The notes beneath the pieces are model-generated. The model was not told the origin of the DNA. It searched no databases and saw nothing but the letters and a program-made list of their open reading frames with translations. This document shows, piece by piece, positions 12,501-25,830 of a stretch of 64,000 nucleotides of DNA (position 1 is the stretch's first letter; the number at the start of each line of letters is the position of its first letter). The position numbers and the translations under genes are program-made. Source of the DNA: Combretum micranthum (lineage: Eukaryota; Streptophyta; Magnoliopsida; Myrtales; Combretaceae). The stretch covers positions 1 to 64,000 of the forward strand of contig JAMXBD010002840.1 of NCBI GenBank assembly GCA_024138025.1, read 5' to 3'.

Positions 12501-14449
12501 ATGGCTACACTAATTGCTCCAAAGGAATTCTCTCCTGTTGAAGACGCAGAGAACATCAAGAAGGCTTGTTTAGGTAAAATGCTTTTACATCCAATTTTTT
12601 CACTGGCGTCTTAAAAGGGGCTAGAAATTTTTTTATAATACAGTATCCTGTCTAACACTCGGAAAGGAAATCTTATAATCTCATATTCTCTAATACAACC
12701 ATATTATCGTATGAGCACTCATGCGACAAAATGGTTGACAGTTGGCCGCCCCAGAGGCTTAAAAATTTTTAACTTTTGCCTCAACATTTTTTCAATAACA
12801 TTATCAAGTTTCTTTTAGTTTTTATTGTTAACCTTTTCCCTAAAGTTGTGTTATAGTTTGAAACAGAAATTTCATATTCTTAAAATTGATTGTATTTTTT
12901 TATAAAGATAATTCATTTAGTATTTTAACAAACGTTTCAAAGCGCTCTTACCATCTTTTTCCCAGAAAATAAGTCCCCCTTGATGTAAAATCTTGCATCT
13001 AAGTTACCCTTTTTATTATTATTATATTTATTTTCCTTTTTTCCGTTTTTTTTGAAAGGATGGGGAACGGACGAGAGAGCAATAATATTGATATTAGGAC
13101 ATCGAAATTCTTTCCAAAGGAGGCTAATCAGGTTAGCATATGAGGAAATCTATCATGAAGATCTCATCAAGCAACTTAAGTCCGAGCTTTCTGGTCACTT
13201 TGAGGTTTGTTTTGCGCACCCTATTATTCAAATCAGAACTTTATGCATATTTTAGTTTATTTGATATTTAGAACTTATTATTGTCTCGACTAAATTTTCT
13301 TTACATGTTCCTGTATAAATTTATGGAATGTGAATCTAGAGAGCTATATGCCACTGGTGTTGGATTCTGCTGATAGGGATGCAGTCTCAGCTAATTCCGC
13401 TCTAAAGAAGGTAATACCTGATTATCGTGTAATTGTAGAAACCGCATGTATTAGATCTCCTGAAGACCTCTTAGCAATCAAGAGAGCATACAGATTCAGA
13501 TTTAAACATTCTCTCGAGGAAGATGTTGCTTCACACACAAGTGGTAACATTAGAAAGGTTAGAATTAGAGACAATAATAATACATCACACACTATTCTAT
13601 CATTTATTCAATAAGCGCCCAGTTTAGCCAACAAAAATGGATGCTAACTAGAAATAAATTTCATGTGTTTTGATTTGTAGGTTCTAATAGCACTAATTAG
13701 TGCATACAGGTATGATGGATATGAAATCGACGAGGAAGTTGCACATTCAGAAGCAAGTATACTACATGATGATATAACTGGAAATGCTTTTAACCATGAT
13801 GAGATGATTAGAATCTTGAGTACAAGAAGCAAGGCTCAACTGCATGCAACTTTCAATTGCTACAAGGATATCTATGGAAAGTCCGTCACTGTGGTATGAC
13901 TGACAACAATAAAATACTATAATTTCTTGTATGTAAAAATGAATCTCTCTCCTTTCTTTGATGTAGCTTTCACAAACTACAATTTTATAAATTAGGAGAA
14001 CAAAAAAAAATATATATACAAACATCAAATACATCATGCAAAACGATGTTGATTTTGCAGGGATTGAGAGGTGATCATGTCAACGAGTATTTGAACATTT
14101 TACGAACAGCTATTCATTGCATCAAAGACCAAAAAAAATATCTTGCTAAGGTACATAATGTTAAACACTGGAGCAATAATGTAAAATAATTACCAAATAT
14201 ATTTTTAGATTCAATATCCTCTTCTTCTCTCCTCCTCTCACACAGGTGCTCCGCAATGCTATAAACAAGGTTGGAGCTGATGAAGATGCACTTAGCAGGG
14301 TTATCATCACCCGCGCAGAAAAGGACTTAAAAGAGATCAAAGAACTCTTCCTAAAGAGAAACTCTATACCTCTAGAAGCTGCAATAGCTAAGGAAGCCTC
14401 AGGAGATTACAAGAACTTCCTCCTTACATTGTTAGGGAGTGAAATTTAG
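12501..14449 (+). CDS. Plant annexin, RJ4/D8-like, six exons
   Basis: Annexins are cytosolic proteins that bind acidic phospholipid membranes in a calcium-dependent way. Exons: 12501-12573, 13059-13204, 13342-13557, 13681-13893, 14061-14150, 14246-14449; all introns are GT-AG. The model gives 313 aa, the usual plant length, and the six-exon layout is typical. The start [20 protein letters not shown] resembles strawberry RJ4-type annexins. The repeat-1 calcium loop GWGT (residues 25-28) is intact, and His39 matches the conserved N-terminal His of plant annexins. Repeat 3 has [10 protein letters not shown]. Repeat 4 has GADE where GTDE is usual, so its calcium site may be weak. The oddity is in exon 3. 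The expected acceptor (exon from 13340) reads the conserved …HW region but then loses frame at 13356-13357. The tandem acceptor two bases on (exon from 13342) keeps frame but replaces the conserved Trp segment. It is either a functional variant, a recent pseudogene or an assembly error. Family assignment is firm; intactness is not. Confidence 0.88.
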
Positions 14450-14608
14450 AATAGATTAAACATTGTTGGCATTCCTCATGAACCAGATGCTTTGCATTAT
14501 CTAAATCATTATTATTTTTTTTAAGGATTAGGTAATCAAGTCCTGCTCTAGAAAACATATCAAATTCAGGATCATTGTTATAGTTTCACCTTTTCTCTAC
14601 TCTACAAA

Positions 14609-14614
14609 AATAAA
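14609..14614 (+). terminator. Possible annexin polyadenylation signal
   Basis: AATAAA lies 160 bases after the annexin stop codon, in T-rich sequence. Plant poly(A) signals are loose, so this is only a candidate. Confidence 0.35.
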
Positions 14615-15739
14615 AGTCTATCACTATATCATAACCATTTTAAATCTAGCTGAAAGCATGACTAGACAACTATAGAAAGACATTTTAAATTATTTTTATG
14701 TTTTATGACTTGTTGAGAATTTTCAAACACATATTACTAATGTCTTGAACCTATATGATGGTGGGGGAAGATTTTAGTCAATCTTCTTTTACAAAAGCTT
14801 TTGTTTTGCAGTATCATTTTGGTTTAGACTCGATAGAATAATCCCTTTTTATTCGCTAAAATGATAATTTAACATCTAAATTACCCCAAATAAAAATAAA
14901 AGTGAATATATAAGTAGAAAAGTAAATTTAGGATTTTGAGTTGGAATAAAAATATACATTACTATTAAATAAATTTCAAAAGGTACATTGGGTCATCGAT
15001 GTACAAAAACATTAGACAAGTAACGGCTTCCATTCTCTTTCCATGATCTACGAAAAACAAAAATTTATCACCAAACAACTCTCACAATCCTTGAGAATTT
15101 CTTGAAGGATTTACATAGTGAGAGTGCGCAGACAAGGATCTTCAAATATGCCTTTTCTAAGAATCTCACACCTATGCGTGCTTCTCACAGCCTACAACAC
15201 ACCTATCCATGACTTCAACATGGCCAATCCTTCTGACATTTCTTTTGGCAAGGCATATGCCAAAGGCTCCTCTAATAGCTAGATATACAGGACCCTAGAG
15301 TGATCATCCACCAAGGTAGTTTTTGTAATTGTCAAGGCAACGTTTTTGAAATAATTTTTAAAAATTCTTCCTCTTAGATGTTTAATGCTTTGTTTACTTT
15401 TCCCTTTTGGTTAAGTTTCGAAAAATATGTAAAGAAATAAAGAGAAATGAAAGAAAGAGCAAAAGCTTACCTCAAATAGATACTTGTATTGATACCATGA
15501 ATATTATAAAGAGTAGAGTAGTTACAATATAATGAAAGGATTATACGGATAGTGATTTGTGAGTACCTATTTTCTCTTTTTCTTTTGAGTTCCCTTTCTA
15601 AAGTTTGAAGCCATTTCCTAATATGGTGAATCCTTTATATAAAAATCATAAGGACCAAGCATACTCTTGCTTAGGATTTATTTTTTAGGGTAGAATTGCA
15701 AAGAAAAGAGTTCATACAATAAATATATACAACTTTACA
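14615..15739. other. Intergenic region downstream of the annexin gene
   Basis: About 1.1 kb of AT-rich sequence before LTR D begins. I see no coding region or recognisable RNA gene. Decayed transposon sequence is possible but not shown. Confidence 0.4.
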
Positions 15740-16366
15740 TGTCACACCCCCTACAAAGTACCTTAGTAGCATTGATGCCCGCTTGTGACAACTTAGCAAA
15801 TTATAAAAGATAAATAAGCTAACCAAGGCTTTTCAATAAAACTTACGGGCATCATACTATAGGACACTCTGTGGCATGGATATTTAAAATACGATTGTGA
15901 GGTTGTCAAGATGAGAAATTTTACATATATATAGGCTCTTTACAACATGTCTCCTCACATACAACTTAGGGATAAGTTCCCAACAAAGACTGACAAACTA
16001 ACAAGGAAACATAAGGTATTCTATATAAAAAAAAACTATCTCCAGCTCTCACTTGAGCCTTGGATTTCCCCTTGGAGCCTACTACATCCCCTCACTTTAA
16101 GCATGGATCTACTTTAGAGTTCCTGAAAACACATAAAGTCTGTAGGAGTGTGAGCATACTATAACTTAGTGAGATAACATGATCATACCACACTTTAAAC
16201 AAGTGCCAACCAAAATTTAATTACAATTGTATGCAATGCCACACTCAACCATTTGTAATGCATAGTTCAAATGATTGAAACCCAAACCAATAGAGATTTA
16301 TGCTCTCTCTTAGGGGCAGAAGAAACCAACTCAAGTAGTCAATACCTAGGAGAGATTGAGAACTAA
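15740..16366 (-). repeat. LTR D (Tekay-like), first segment
   Basis: Starts TGTCACACCCCCTACAAAG, a diverged form of the TGTCACGCCCC terminus seen at 7242, 57496, 59557 and 62354. It carries the family phrase 'cttagtgaga' and ends at the ACTAA duplication bordering solo LTR B. By analogy with LTRs A-C its sense strand is minus. It resumes at 19979, 38403 and probably 56180. Confidence 0.6.
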
Positions 16367-19300
16367 TGTAAACCCCTAAATTTTCGGGATCGGTTTAGTA
16401 TAAAACCCTGAACCGGAAGTCAAACGGAACCCTAAAAGTCAACAAAACCCTAGTTTACCGTATCCAACTAAATCCGGCATTGCCGTTTTCTTTGGCCCTA
16501 GAAAACGAAGTTGGGATAATTAGCTAAAATAGTTCGTAATAACCATAGGTTTTATAAAAATTTTAGTTTCGCGAAATTCGGGTGTCCTTCGAACCCGATC
16601 GGACACAGTTCTCGAAAAACGTGTCCGGAAGCCCGGAATAGTAAAAATATTCCGAATACACCGTTAGACTCGTAAAAATATAAGTTTTCCAAAAATATCA
16701 GTTTCGTAATTTTTCGGTAAGTAAAAATAACAGATATAGCTATTATACGCGTATTTTCTTACTACCGGTACTTTAATTGTCATATCTACTTTACATTACA
16801 CTATTCATTACTATTCTACACTATTCTTTTATCTCTACTTTTTCTTACACCTATTCTTACACTCTACATAACCTATAATCTTAACTTTTTACCTTTCCAT
16901 AACTTTATATCACATCTACCTTACATATTACATCTTTTATTTTCAAAAAGTCAAAAAATAAAACAAACCCCTCCCCATGCATGGCCGGCGCCCCCCCTCT
17001 CTTGCCCTCAATTTGTTTTAATTTTCTTTATTTTAATCACACAAAAATCACTCCTCAATTTCCTATAAATACCCCCCTCCCTTTCACTTCTTTCACACCA
17101 CTTCTTCTCTAAAGTATTATAGCAAAATCTCTCTCAAATTCTCTCAAGAGTTCCTTCCAAGAGTTCTTCTTAGTCTAGCTTCTTTAGGTAAGAGTTTCTT
17201 CAAGAAGTTTCCATGTTCATCTACTTAGTATGAACTTAATGTGTGTTTTCTAAAACCATGAAGGTTAAGAAAGCAACAATAGGTTCATACTTTGTTTTTG
17301 TTCATAATCATAATTCCTTTATGTTCATGTTTCTTATATTCATTTGTTTCTCTTATGTTCATTTATGTTCTCTTTTATGTTCATAACTATCTACTATATC
17401 TATATAGCTATATATACTATTTAGAGCATATAAGCTCATAATCTTGCAATTTATTTACCTTTCATGCAATTTATTTACTTCAATGCATTTATTTATTTAT
17501 TGTTGTAAGACTAGTCTCTAGTCTTAGACTTGTCCTCATCAAGTCAAAACAAGCTTTTCTTCTTTCATTTTATTTTATTTGGGACTAGTTTACTTCTTAG
17601 TCCCGGGAGCCTTGAAAAAGCTAAGACTCCAATACTTGACTTTATTATTATGCTTTATGTTATTTTGGTTATTATTATTCTCATAATCATGTTCATTTAG
17701 ATTGTTGTCCATAATTTTATTTAAACAAAAAGAAGAATTTTGTCACTTAGAAATAAGTTTATGTAAAGTATAAAATCTATAAAGCAACACAAAATAAACT
17801 CATTCCTTTTCATGTTACAAAAAGAACTCACTATAATTTTATAAACTACTTTTACTTTAAAAGCCACTTAGATCCTTATTATCCCACCTTGTTTTTCAAA
17901 AGAAAATATTTTGTTGACAAAAATGGTTCTTTTCATAAGAAAGAAAATAAGATGGATGACTAAGGAAATTTTTAAGTAAAGACCTTTGCAAACAAATAGG
18001 CAAAGAAAATTTATGGTTTGAAAATAATAAAGTTATTTCTTTTCAAATTACAAGAAGAAGTTAATAAGATTATAGAAATTAGTTTTTCTACAAAAAGTCC
18101 TTAATTGTTCCACATTGTTTTATGACATTGATTATTTTGAAAAATATGAGACATGAGAAAAAGAATGAGAAATATCAAGTAAGGATTTTTGCAAAACAAG
18201 TAAACAAAGGAATTTACACAAGAAAAATGAAGAATAGCATATTTCCTAGAAAACTTCAAATAGTATTAATGTAACTTAGAAAGTAGAAAATTTTATTTTC
18301 AAAGTCACTTAGAAAAGATAAATAAAACCAACATAAACGTTTTTAGAAAATAAAGAAAACAAGGTATTCATTTCAAAGAAATTTACAAAAACAATTTCCG
18401 AAAAGCTTCAAACCACATTGTTTTACCTAAGAAAAATAAATTGGACAACAAGACACTTGAGCATGCTTAAATATGAGTTATATAGTTATAAAAAGAGAAT
18501 TTTTCAACTATATAGATAACTAAGTATTTATCAAACAAATTTTGATTTCTTGAACCAAAGTTGTTTTTACTTGGAAATCCGTGGTGAATTTTGTCGCTAC
18601 TTTTTCAGAGCCTATATGGCCTTGTTTGTTGAATAATTTTGGAAATGGGTAGATCTTTTCGAGTAGGTAGAAATCGGTATATTATATGCGCGATTCCGAG
18701 TTAAAATGACCAAGTTATGGCCATTTTAAGTTGGAACATTCCTTCATACGAACTTTAACGTTCTTTGACATTGTTTTGTCAAAATTCAAGAAAATCATCA
18801 AGAAAAACTCATTGTGGGTATTTTCTTTGGCTAGGTGACCCCGAGGAAGGATTCCTTTACCCGAGAACTATTACGATTAAGTGGAGTGTGTGAACGACTC
18901 ATCCGCTTAGAGGAATAGACGACAATGGCATCGTGAGTTTATTCCCCGTTATTTTTCATACTCTTGATTGTGCTTGTAAAATTAGTTGCACTAGAATTTA
19001 AGAAAAATCAAAAGGAAGTGTATGATAATATGTTGAAAGAATACTAAGTATATCGAAACTCGATTTGTTTGTAATAAAGTTGTATGTGAATTAATATCTT
19101 GAAATGTTTGAAATTGATTGATCACTTGAAAGAAGTTAAATGTAACTACTAGACTTTAATTAAAGAAATTATTCATGCACTTCATATGTTGAGTCACATT
19201 GCATTCACTACTATACAATTGGTGGGACAAGTGTATAATAGTGGTGGTAGACATAACCGGTATATCATGTCAGTGGCGAGTAGGAGCCAGTAAGAACTAC

Positions 19301-19973
19301 TTAAATTGGTGGCTAGTAGGAGCCTGTAATAACTACAAGTTTTTGATGGCGTATAGGAGCCGGTAAGATCTATAAAAGTGTTTTTAAAAGTTGTGGCTGT
19401 AATTGGCCTGAATACCCAACCCCGAATGAAGGGCGTAATTCATTCAACATATGATTCCCGGAAAGTCATATGTCTTGTATGCTCACGTGGCTGTTGCATT
19501 TCATATGTTTGAATAATAAACTTGATTGATAATTTTCTTCGAGTATGAATTTTGGGATTTACTCACTAAGCTTATTAGCTTATACCCCGATAGATATCTT
19601 TTGCAGTTTCCTTACTTATGGTTAAGGCCACGTGGACCATGCGGGCAGGTAATCCCTTTTGAACATTAGAAATCTGGATAAAGTGTAGCTTAGTATTAGC
19701 ATGTTAATATGTATATAATAGATTAGTAATTTAGGGAGTTGTTCCTAAGTTTGTAAAGTCTTTGCCATGAACAAATAATTATTGTGAATCCTCTTTTCTT
19801 AATGTTTTTATATCTCCTTAAGCTTCATAATTCCATGTATGGTCCTCTAAATTGTGAAAGTACGCCTTACACTTAATATAAAAGCTTTTGGGAATGGCTA
19901 AGGTTGTCATACTTAAGCTTTAATATTGAGTGTGGCGGACTGTCACGTTTAGGGTACCCATTGGGGCGTGACA
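16367..19973 (+). mobile_element. Tekay/Del-like solo LTR B (3.6 kb)
   Basis: Runs from TGTAAACCCC to GGGGCGTGACA and is flanked on both sides by a perfect 5-bp duplication, ACTAA (16362-16366 and 19974-19978). A plus-strand TATA box (TATAAATA) at 17064-17071 and the GGGGCGTGACA end, typical of Tekay/Del elements just before their tRNA-Met primer site, set the orientation. There is no internal region, so this is a solo LTR. It lies inside LTR D, which continues on both sides. It is about 0.7 kb shorter than A and C and clearly a different subfamily in its second half. Confidence 0.85.
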
Positions 19974-19978
19974 ACTAA

Positions 19979-20526
19979 GGAAGGAGAAGCTTTTCTAAAA
20001 TTACTTAGTATATATACATACATACTATATATATAATATTCAACATAATCTCAACTTCACCTTAAAACCATCAGAATCTTCTTAAGTGTGAACACCCAAA
20101 AAACCGACTCTAACTCGGGTGACGTCCTTCAGTACCTACTTAGTTCCTATAGGGCTGACAACCTTACCCGGACTTTCCTAGAGTGACAAGGTATTACCCT
20201 AGAATCAAAATATCAACACGTGACATGGGTACGATGCGAATGCCAAGTGCCATCATGAAATGCATGCCTATTTTGAATTAGGGTCTGATAAGACTTTGGT
20301 CATATTATTGATGGCTAAGCAATGTTCAAACAATCATTAATACTCCATCAGCAATAAGAACTTTGTTATCACTTCTGATATTAAAGCTTCTGACACATCC
20401 ACGCACCATATAACATTCATTATCCCCATCTTTAAACATAACCAATTATGTTCATATAGAAATAGGTGCAACTACCTCTCAAACACAACATCGTCATAAG
20501 ATTCAAGTCACTCACTTGTGCATCCT
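19979..20526 (-). repeat. LTR D, second segment
   Basis: Continuation of the LTR begun at 15740 after removal of solo LTR B. It lies between the two ACTAA and ATCCT target-site duplications. It holds no gene. It ends with the ATCCT copy (20522-20526) that flanks solo LTR C. Confidence 0.6.
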
Positions 20527-23500
20527 TGTAAACCCCCAAAAATTTTCATAATTCTTAGAAAATAATCCTGGAAGTCTAAGTATCAAAATTTAAATCCCGA
20601 AAAATCGACTCAAGATAAAAACCAAATTCTAGACCGAGTCAAAACACTGGAAACGAAACCCTAAAATCGAATCAAGTTAAAACTTAATTCCAAATAAGAT
20701 CAAAAACGAGTTTTTTGAATCTTGAGAAAACGAGAACCCTTGAAACAAAATATAAAGTCTAACTACCGGTATAATCAGTGTCTGTACGCCAATTAAATCA
20801 TCTATCCAATTCTTAAAACGCGAATCAAAACGATAGATCCAAATACCGCTTAACAACGAAATGATAAAATCTTAAATCCTTTGGTAAAATTTTAGAATCA
20901 CAATTTTCAATTTTCACCAAAAGTCAAACTGAGTTAACTCATAACCCTAAACTCGGTTAAACGATCCCAAGAACTAAAAACTATTAAATAATCACAAATA
21001 AAATAAGATAAAACATAGTTGTCGGGCTAAAAATATAAAACGATCAAAACTCGAAAATTATACGATTTTATGAATATCTCAACGAAACCGGAAGTCAAAC
21101 TGGAACCTTAAAGTCAATAAAGCCTATAACGAACCCTAGCGTTTAAGATCCGGCAATCCCGCGTTTTCAAACCATAGAAAACGAAATTAAGCCAATAGCT
21201 TAAAATAGTTTGTAATAGCATAGGGTAACATAAAAATATCAGATTCACGAATTTTGAGTGTCCTTCGGACTCAAACGGGATCAGTGCTCGAAAAGCATTC
21301 TCGGAGCTCGGAATATTAAAAATATTCCATTTATACCAATAGACTCGTAAAAATATAAGGGTTCCAAAAAATCAGTTTTAGAATTTTTCGGTAGCAAAAA
21401 ATTACAGATATCGCATCATTACGCGTATTTTTATTACTACCGGTACTTTAATTGTCTAGTCTACTATTCATAGTACTTTTCTACTATTCATTACTATTTC
21501 ACTATCTCTACTTTTTCTTACACCTATTTCTTATTACCTACATACCTATTTTCTTACTTTTATATTTCTAATACATCTTATATCAAATCATACCTTACAT
21601 ATTAATTATTTTCTTACAAAATTCACTCAAAAATCAACTCACTCCCCCTCTACACCCCTATGGCCGGCGCCCCCTCTCTCTCTTCCAATAAATTATTTTT
21701 TTCAATTTATTTAATTACATCAAAAATTTACTCCAAAAATTCTATAAATACCCCTTCCTCTTTCATTCTTTCACACAATTCATTTCACTACCAAAACTCT
21801 CTCAAAATCTCTCCACAAATCTTCTCTTCAAGAATTCTCTCTACCAAAACTCTCTTAAACCAATTCCTCACAAAAACCATTCCTTATACATAAACTATCT
21901 ATCACATATCACTACTCCCATAATACCCATTTCATCTACCATCTTCAAACCACTTACACACTTTAGGTAAATATTTCTTCCAACTATCATTCACTCATGT
22001 CATGTAACTTAACGTGACTATGGTGTTGTTTTGAAACTCATATGAGTAGTAAAAGCAACAGTGTGTTCATGTTTTGTTCTTGTATATAAGCTTCCTATTT
22101 TATTATGTTGTTATTATTATTGTTATTATTTGCTTCTAATGTAACTTATATACAGTATTATGTATATTATGTATATATATTTATTTAGAGCATATAAGCT
22201 CATTTGTTATTTATTTATTTACTTTCAAGTTATGCAATTTATTTATTTCATGTTATTATTAAGACTAGTCTTTCTAGTCTTAGACTTGTCCATATCAAGT
22301 CGAAACAATCTTTAGTTTATTTTCTTTAAATCTTGCAGGACTAGTTCATTCTTAGTCCTGGGATGCCTTAATGAAGCTAAGGTTCCAAATACTTGATATT
22401 TTATTTTCTTGCTTATTATTTGTTTCTAGTATTTTCTTATGCTCTTATTATTTTATATGCTCATGATACTTGCATCTACATTATGTTAATGTCTCAACTA
22501 ATCTAAAAGTAGAATTTCATTTTATTAAAGGAACTTAAAACTAGGTTTTCGATTATGTAATTTATCATAAAATCATGGAGTTATTATCAACAACATAAAA
22601 GTAGAGTTTTCTCAACGTTTTCATAAATAAAAAAGATAGATTTCCAAGGAAACATAAGAAATAAATATTTTCTTGTATATTATGGTAACCTAAGTTTTAG
22701 TAAAATAGTTTGTTATTATTAAAAGCTTTACAAAAGCTTAAGATTTAAACTCTTTTAACTTCATAGCAAAACTAAGGAAACAAACTAGTTTTCAAAGTTA
22801 AGAAAAAAAACAACCCATAAAGTTAAAACCTACTTAGGAAAACAATGATTTTCAAGTTCCTAAAAGAGAAGTTATTTTCAAAGAATATAAATAAAAATTA
22901 GAAACAAACGATTTTATCAAATAAAGTTGACTCTTTTCAAAAGAAATAAAAGAACAAGTTTTAGAAAGCAAAAACTTATATACGAAGACAAGATTCATTT
23001 TCTAAAACCATCCTAAATACAAAATTATGAAAAGGCTTTCATTAACTTAATATACTTTTGAGAAGTTTGATCTTTAATCACTAGGATTAAAATTTGTGCA
23101 AGACTAAAGGTTAAAGGAAAAGTTAACTTGTTTTGGAAAAATGAATGAAGAAAATAAAATAAGAATATACTCAAATTATAATAACCTATGAAAATATAAA
23201 GTTTCTTCAAAAGACTTGAAACAAAATTGTCGAAGCTAAAGTTTTAATAAATCAAAATGAATTTTTTTATGAAATAAATTGTTGAGACACTACCATTAGA
23301 AATCTTGCATATAAAGTGAACTTATCTATATACTCGAAGGATTTATCAAATTATATATACATATATATATCTATATGTTTACTAAATGATTTTTTTTAAT
23401 GAAGTTGAGTTAGAAAATGGATTTGCAAAAGTTTAGAAAAAATTCGTTTTAAATCTATGCCCAATGTTTTCGGAACCCAAATGACCTTATATGACAAAGA

Positions 23501-25429
23501 TAACCTTAGAAATGGATAGGTCTTTTCGAATAGGTAGAAAACGGTATATTATATGCGAAATTCCGAGTTAAAATGAGCAAGTTATGGCCATTTTAAGTTG
23601 GAATTTCCTCTTATACGATTTTACCGAGATTTTAAGAAAAGTTTAGAATCTCCAAGAATAGAAATTTCATCAAAGACTTATCTCGGGTATTTCTTTTGTC
23701 TAGGCGATGAAAGATACGAGATTACCTTACCCGAGGATTACTACGACTAAGAAGATCGCAAAATAGACGAGTGAGTTATTCCTCCTAATTTCATTACCTT
23801 GCTTGGGCTTGTAAAGTAGTAGCATTAGTATACTAAGAAAAGATAAAAATGGATATATATTTGGGGAATTTGGGATTATGTGTATATACGTGATTCTATG
23901 TTTATGCATGAAATGAGAATTAAGAATATCGCAACTTCGAACTGTTTGTTTAAATAATTTTGTTTACTTACTTGTATGCCTGTTTATTGTTTGCTAAATT
24001 GATTGATCGCCCCTAATAAATCTTAATAATGTTTGGCTTAAGAAAAATAAAACGCTCACACATAGCATCCATCGAGTCACATCTATTTCGGAAGGTTGCT
24101 ACTCCTATGTGTAGAGTTGGATTGGTTGTGATCGTGCGGTGCCACAGACCATGTTCCTTCTTAGAGAATCCAAATTGCTCGGGGAAAGCGACTCTAGGTT
24201 CGGAGCCGAGCCAACCGAACGCTGTGGGTGAGGACCTAGGGACTAGCAGTAGAAGGTCGAGGACCTTCAATCCCGATTCCTTAACCTTTGATACGGAGGG
24301 GTAAATCCGTTCTATATATGGTTTCCGGATAACTATATATATTTGTGTAATCATGTGATTGTTGCATTGTATACATAGCATATGTGTAAAAATATAAATA
24401 AAGTTGTTTGAATATACGGTGCGATTGAAAAGGAATATCTCACTAAGCTAGTTGTAGCTTATACCCCTATAGATTTTGTTGAAACAGGTATACCCGTGGC
24501 TTAAATTGAGGATCATGACATTAAGGAAGCCATGGAAGGATGATTAAGCTTCTATGAAGGAAATGGAATCATAAAATGAAATAATTTTATAAGGTTCTTT
24601 ATATGTAATGACCGATATTTAGTGATGTATATTTATTTAAGATAATAGAGGGATATGCCCCTAAGAATTGAAATGAATATGTATGTTTTATGATAAGTAT
24701 TCTCTTTGCCTTGTGTCGAGCTTGGATTTTTTCACTATCTGGTTCATTCTCCTAACCCGATTCACATTAAACCCGAACCCATTTAACATGAATCCTCGAC
24801 TAGGGGTTAAAAGAAATTTTAATTTTTGAAAACTTTTTAGAGTTGCCACCACATATAAATCGGGAAAAATAAAAAGCTAGGATCAATGGGTCGGTTGATC
24901 CTAACTTAGCTACTAGTCTGCAAAAATTTGATTTAAAAACCAAACTTTTAAAACCAGATATCATGGATTCGGGGGCTAACCTATTAAAACCAAATGGTTA
25001 CCACTTTTGGAATTTTAAATTTATAATCTATCCTTTATATGCTCAAAATTTCAAATAAAAATATTTACAAGTCATATTTTTTGTTTTTCTTTTTATATTT
25101 TTATATTTTTTATTTCTAAAAAATTACATAAAAATAACCAAATGATAAACAAAAAATATTTTTTCATTTTTTTATTGTCGCCCCTTAGGTGCCTACGTAC
25201 TCGCTAATCGAGATCAGACAAAACGTAGTTCTTTTGAAAAGAACCTTAGTTTGTTGACCAATTTTAATTTTGGAACTCTTTTCACTTTAAATTCATTAAA
25301 TTTTGAATTTTTATGAAACCATTTTTAATAATCCTATGATCTAATTAATTGATTTTCATTTCATGAAAATGCAATTTTTCTAAGTCCAAAATCATTTTTC
25401 TTTAAAATCATTTTATGATAATTCATGGC

Positions 25430-25830
25430 TAATTTAATGCTACATGAAAAATCAATTTTGATTAAACTTGATTGAATATTTTCATAGCTAATTTAATGCT
25501 ATATGAAAATATTTTGATTGAAAACTTTTGGATGACTATTTTCATAGCTAATTTATGAAAATAATTGATGAAAACTTGATTATTTTCATAGCAAATTTAT
25601 GGAAATCATTTGATGAAAACTTTGATTATTTTCATAGCAAATTTATGAAAATGATTTGATGAAAACTGTAATGATTATTTTCATAGCAAATTTATGAAAA
25701 TAATTTGGATGAAAAACTTTGTTTATTTCCATAGCTAATTTAATGCTATATGAAAATAATTTGATTGAAAAACTTTGATTATTATTTTCATAGCTAATTT
25801 AATGCTATATGAAAATAATTTAGATTGAAA
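25430..25830. repeat. Tandem array of hairpin-forming units in the Ogre-like LTR
   Basis: A roughly 48-60-base unit is repeated about seven times. Each unit contains an inverted repeat: ATTTTCATA, then a short A/T-rich spacer (GCAAATT or GCTAATT), then TATGAAAAT, followed by ATTTGATGAAAACTT. The partner LTR has a similar array at 36180-36560. Confidence 0.75.

Noticed and set aside
24013..24381. Overlapping open frames of 122 and 91 codons on opposite strands
   Set aside because: They lie in the conserved LTR block of solo LTR C. The same block in LTRs A, G and H has broken frames, so it is not protein-coding.
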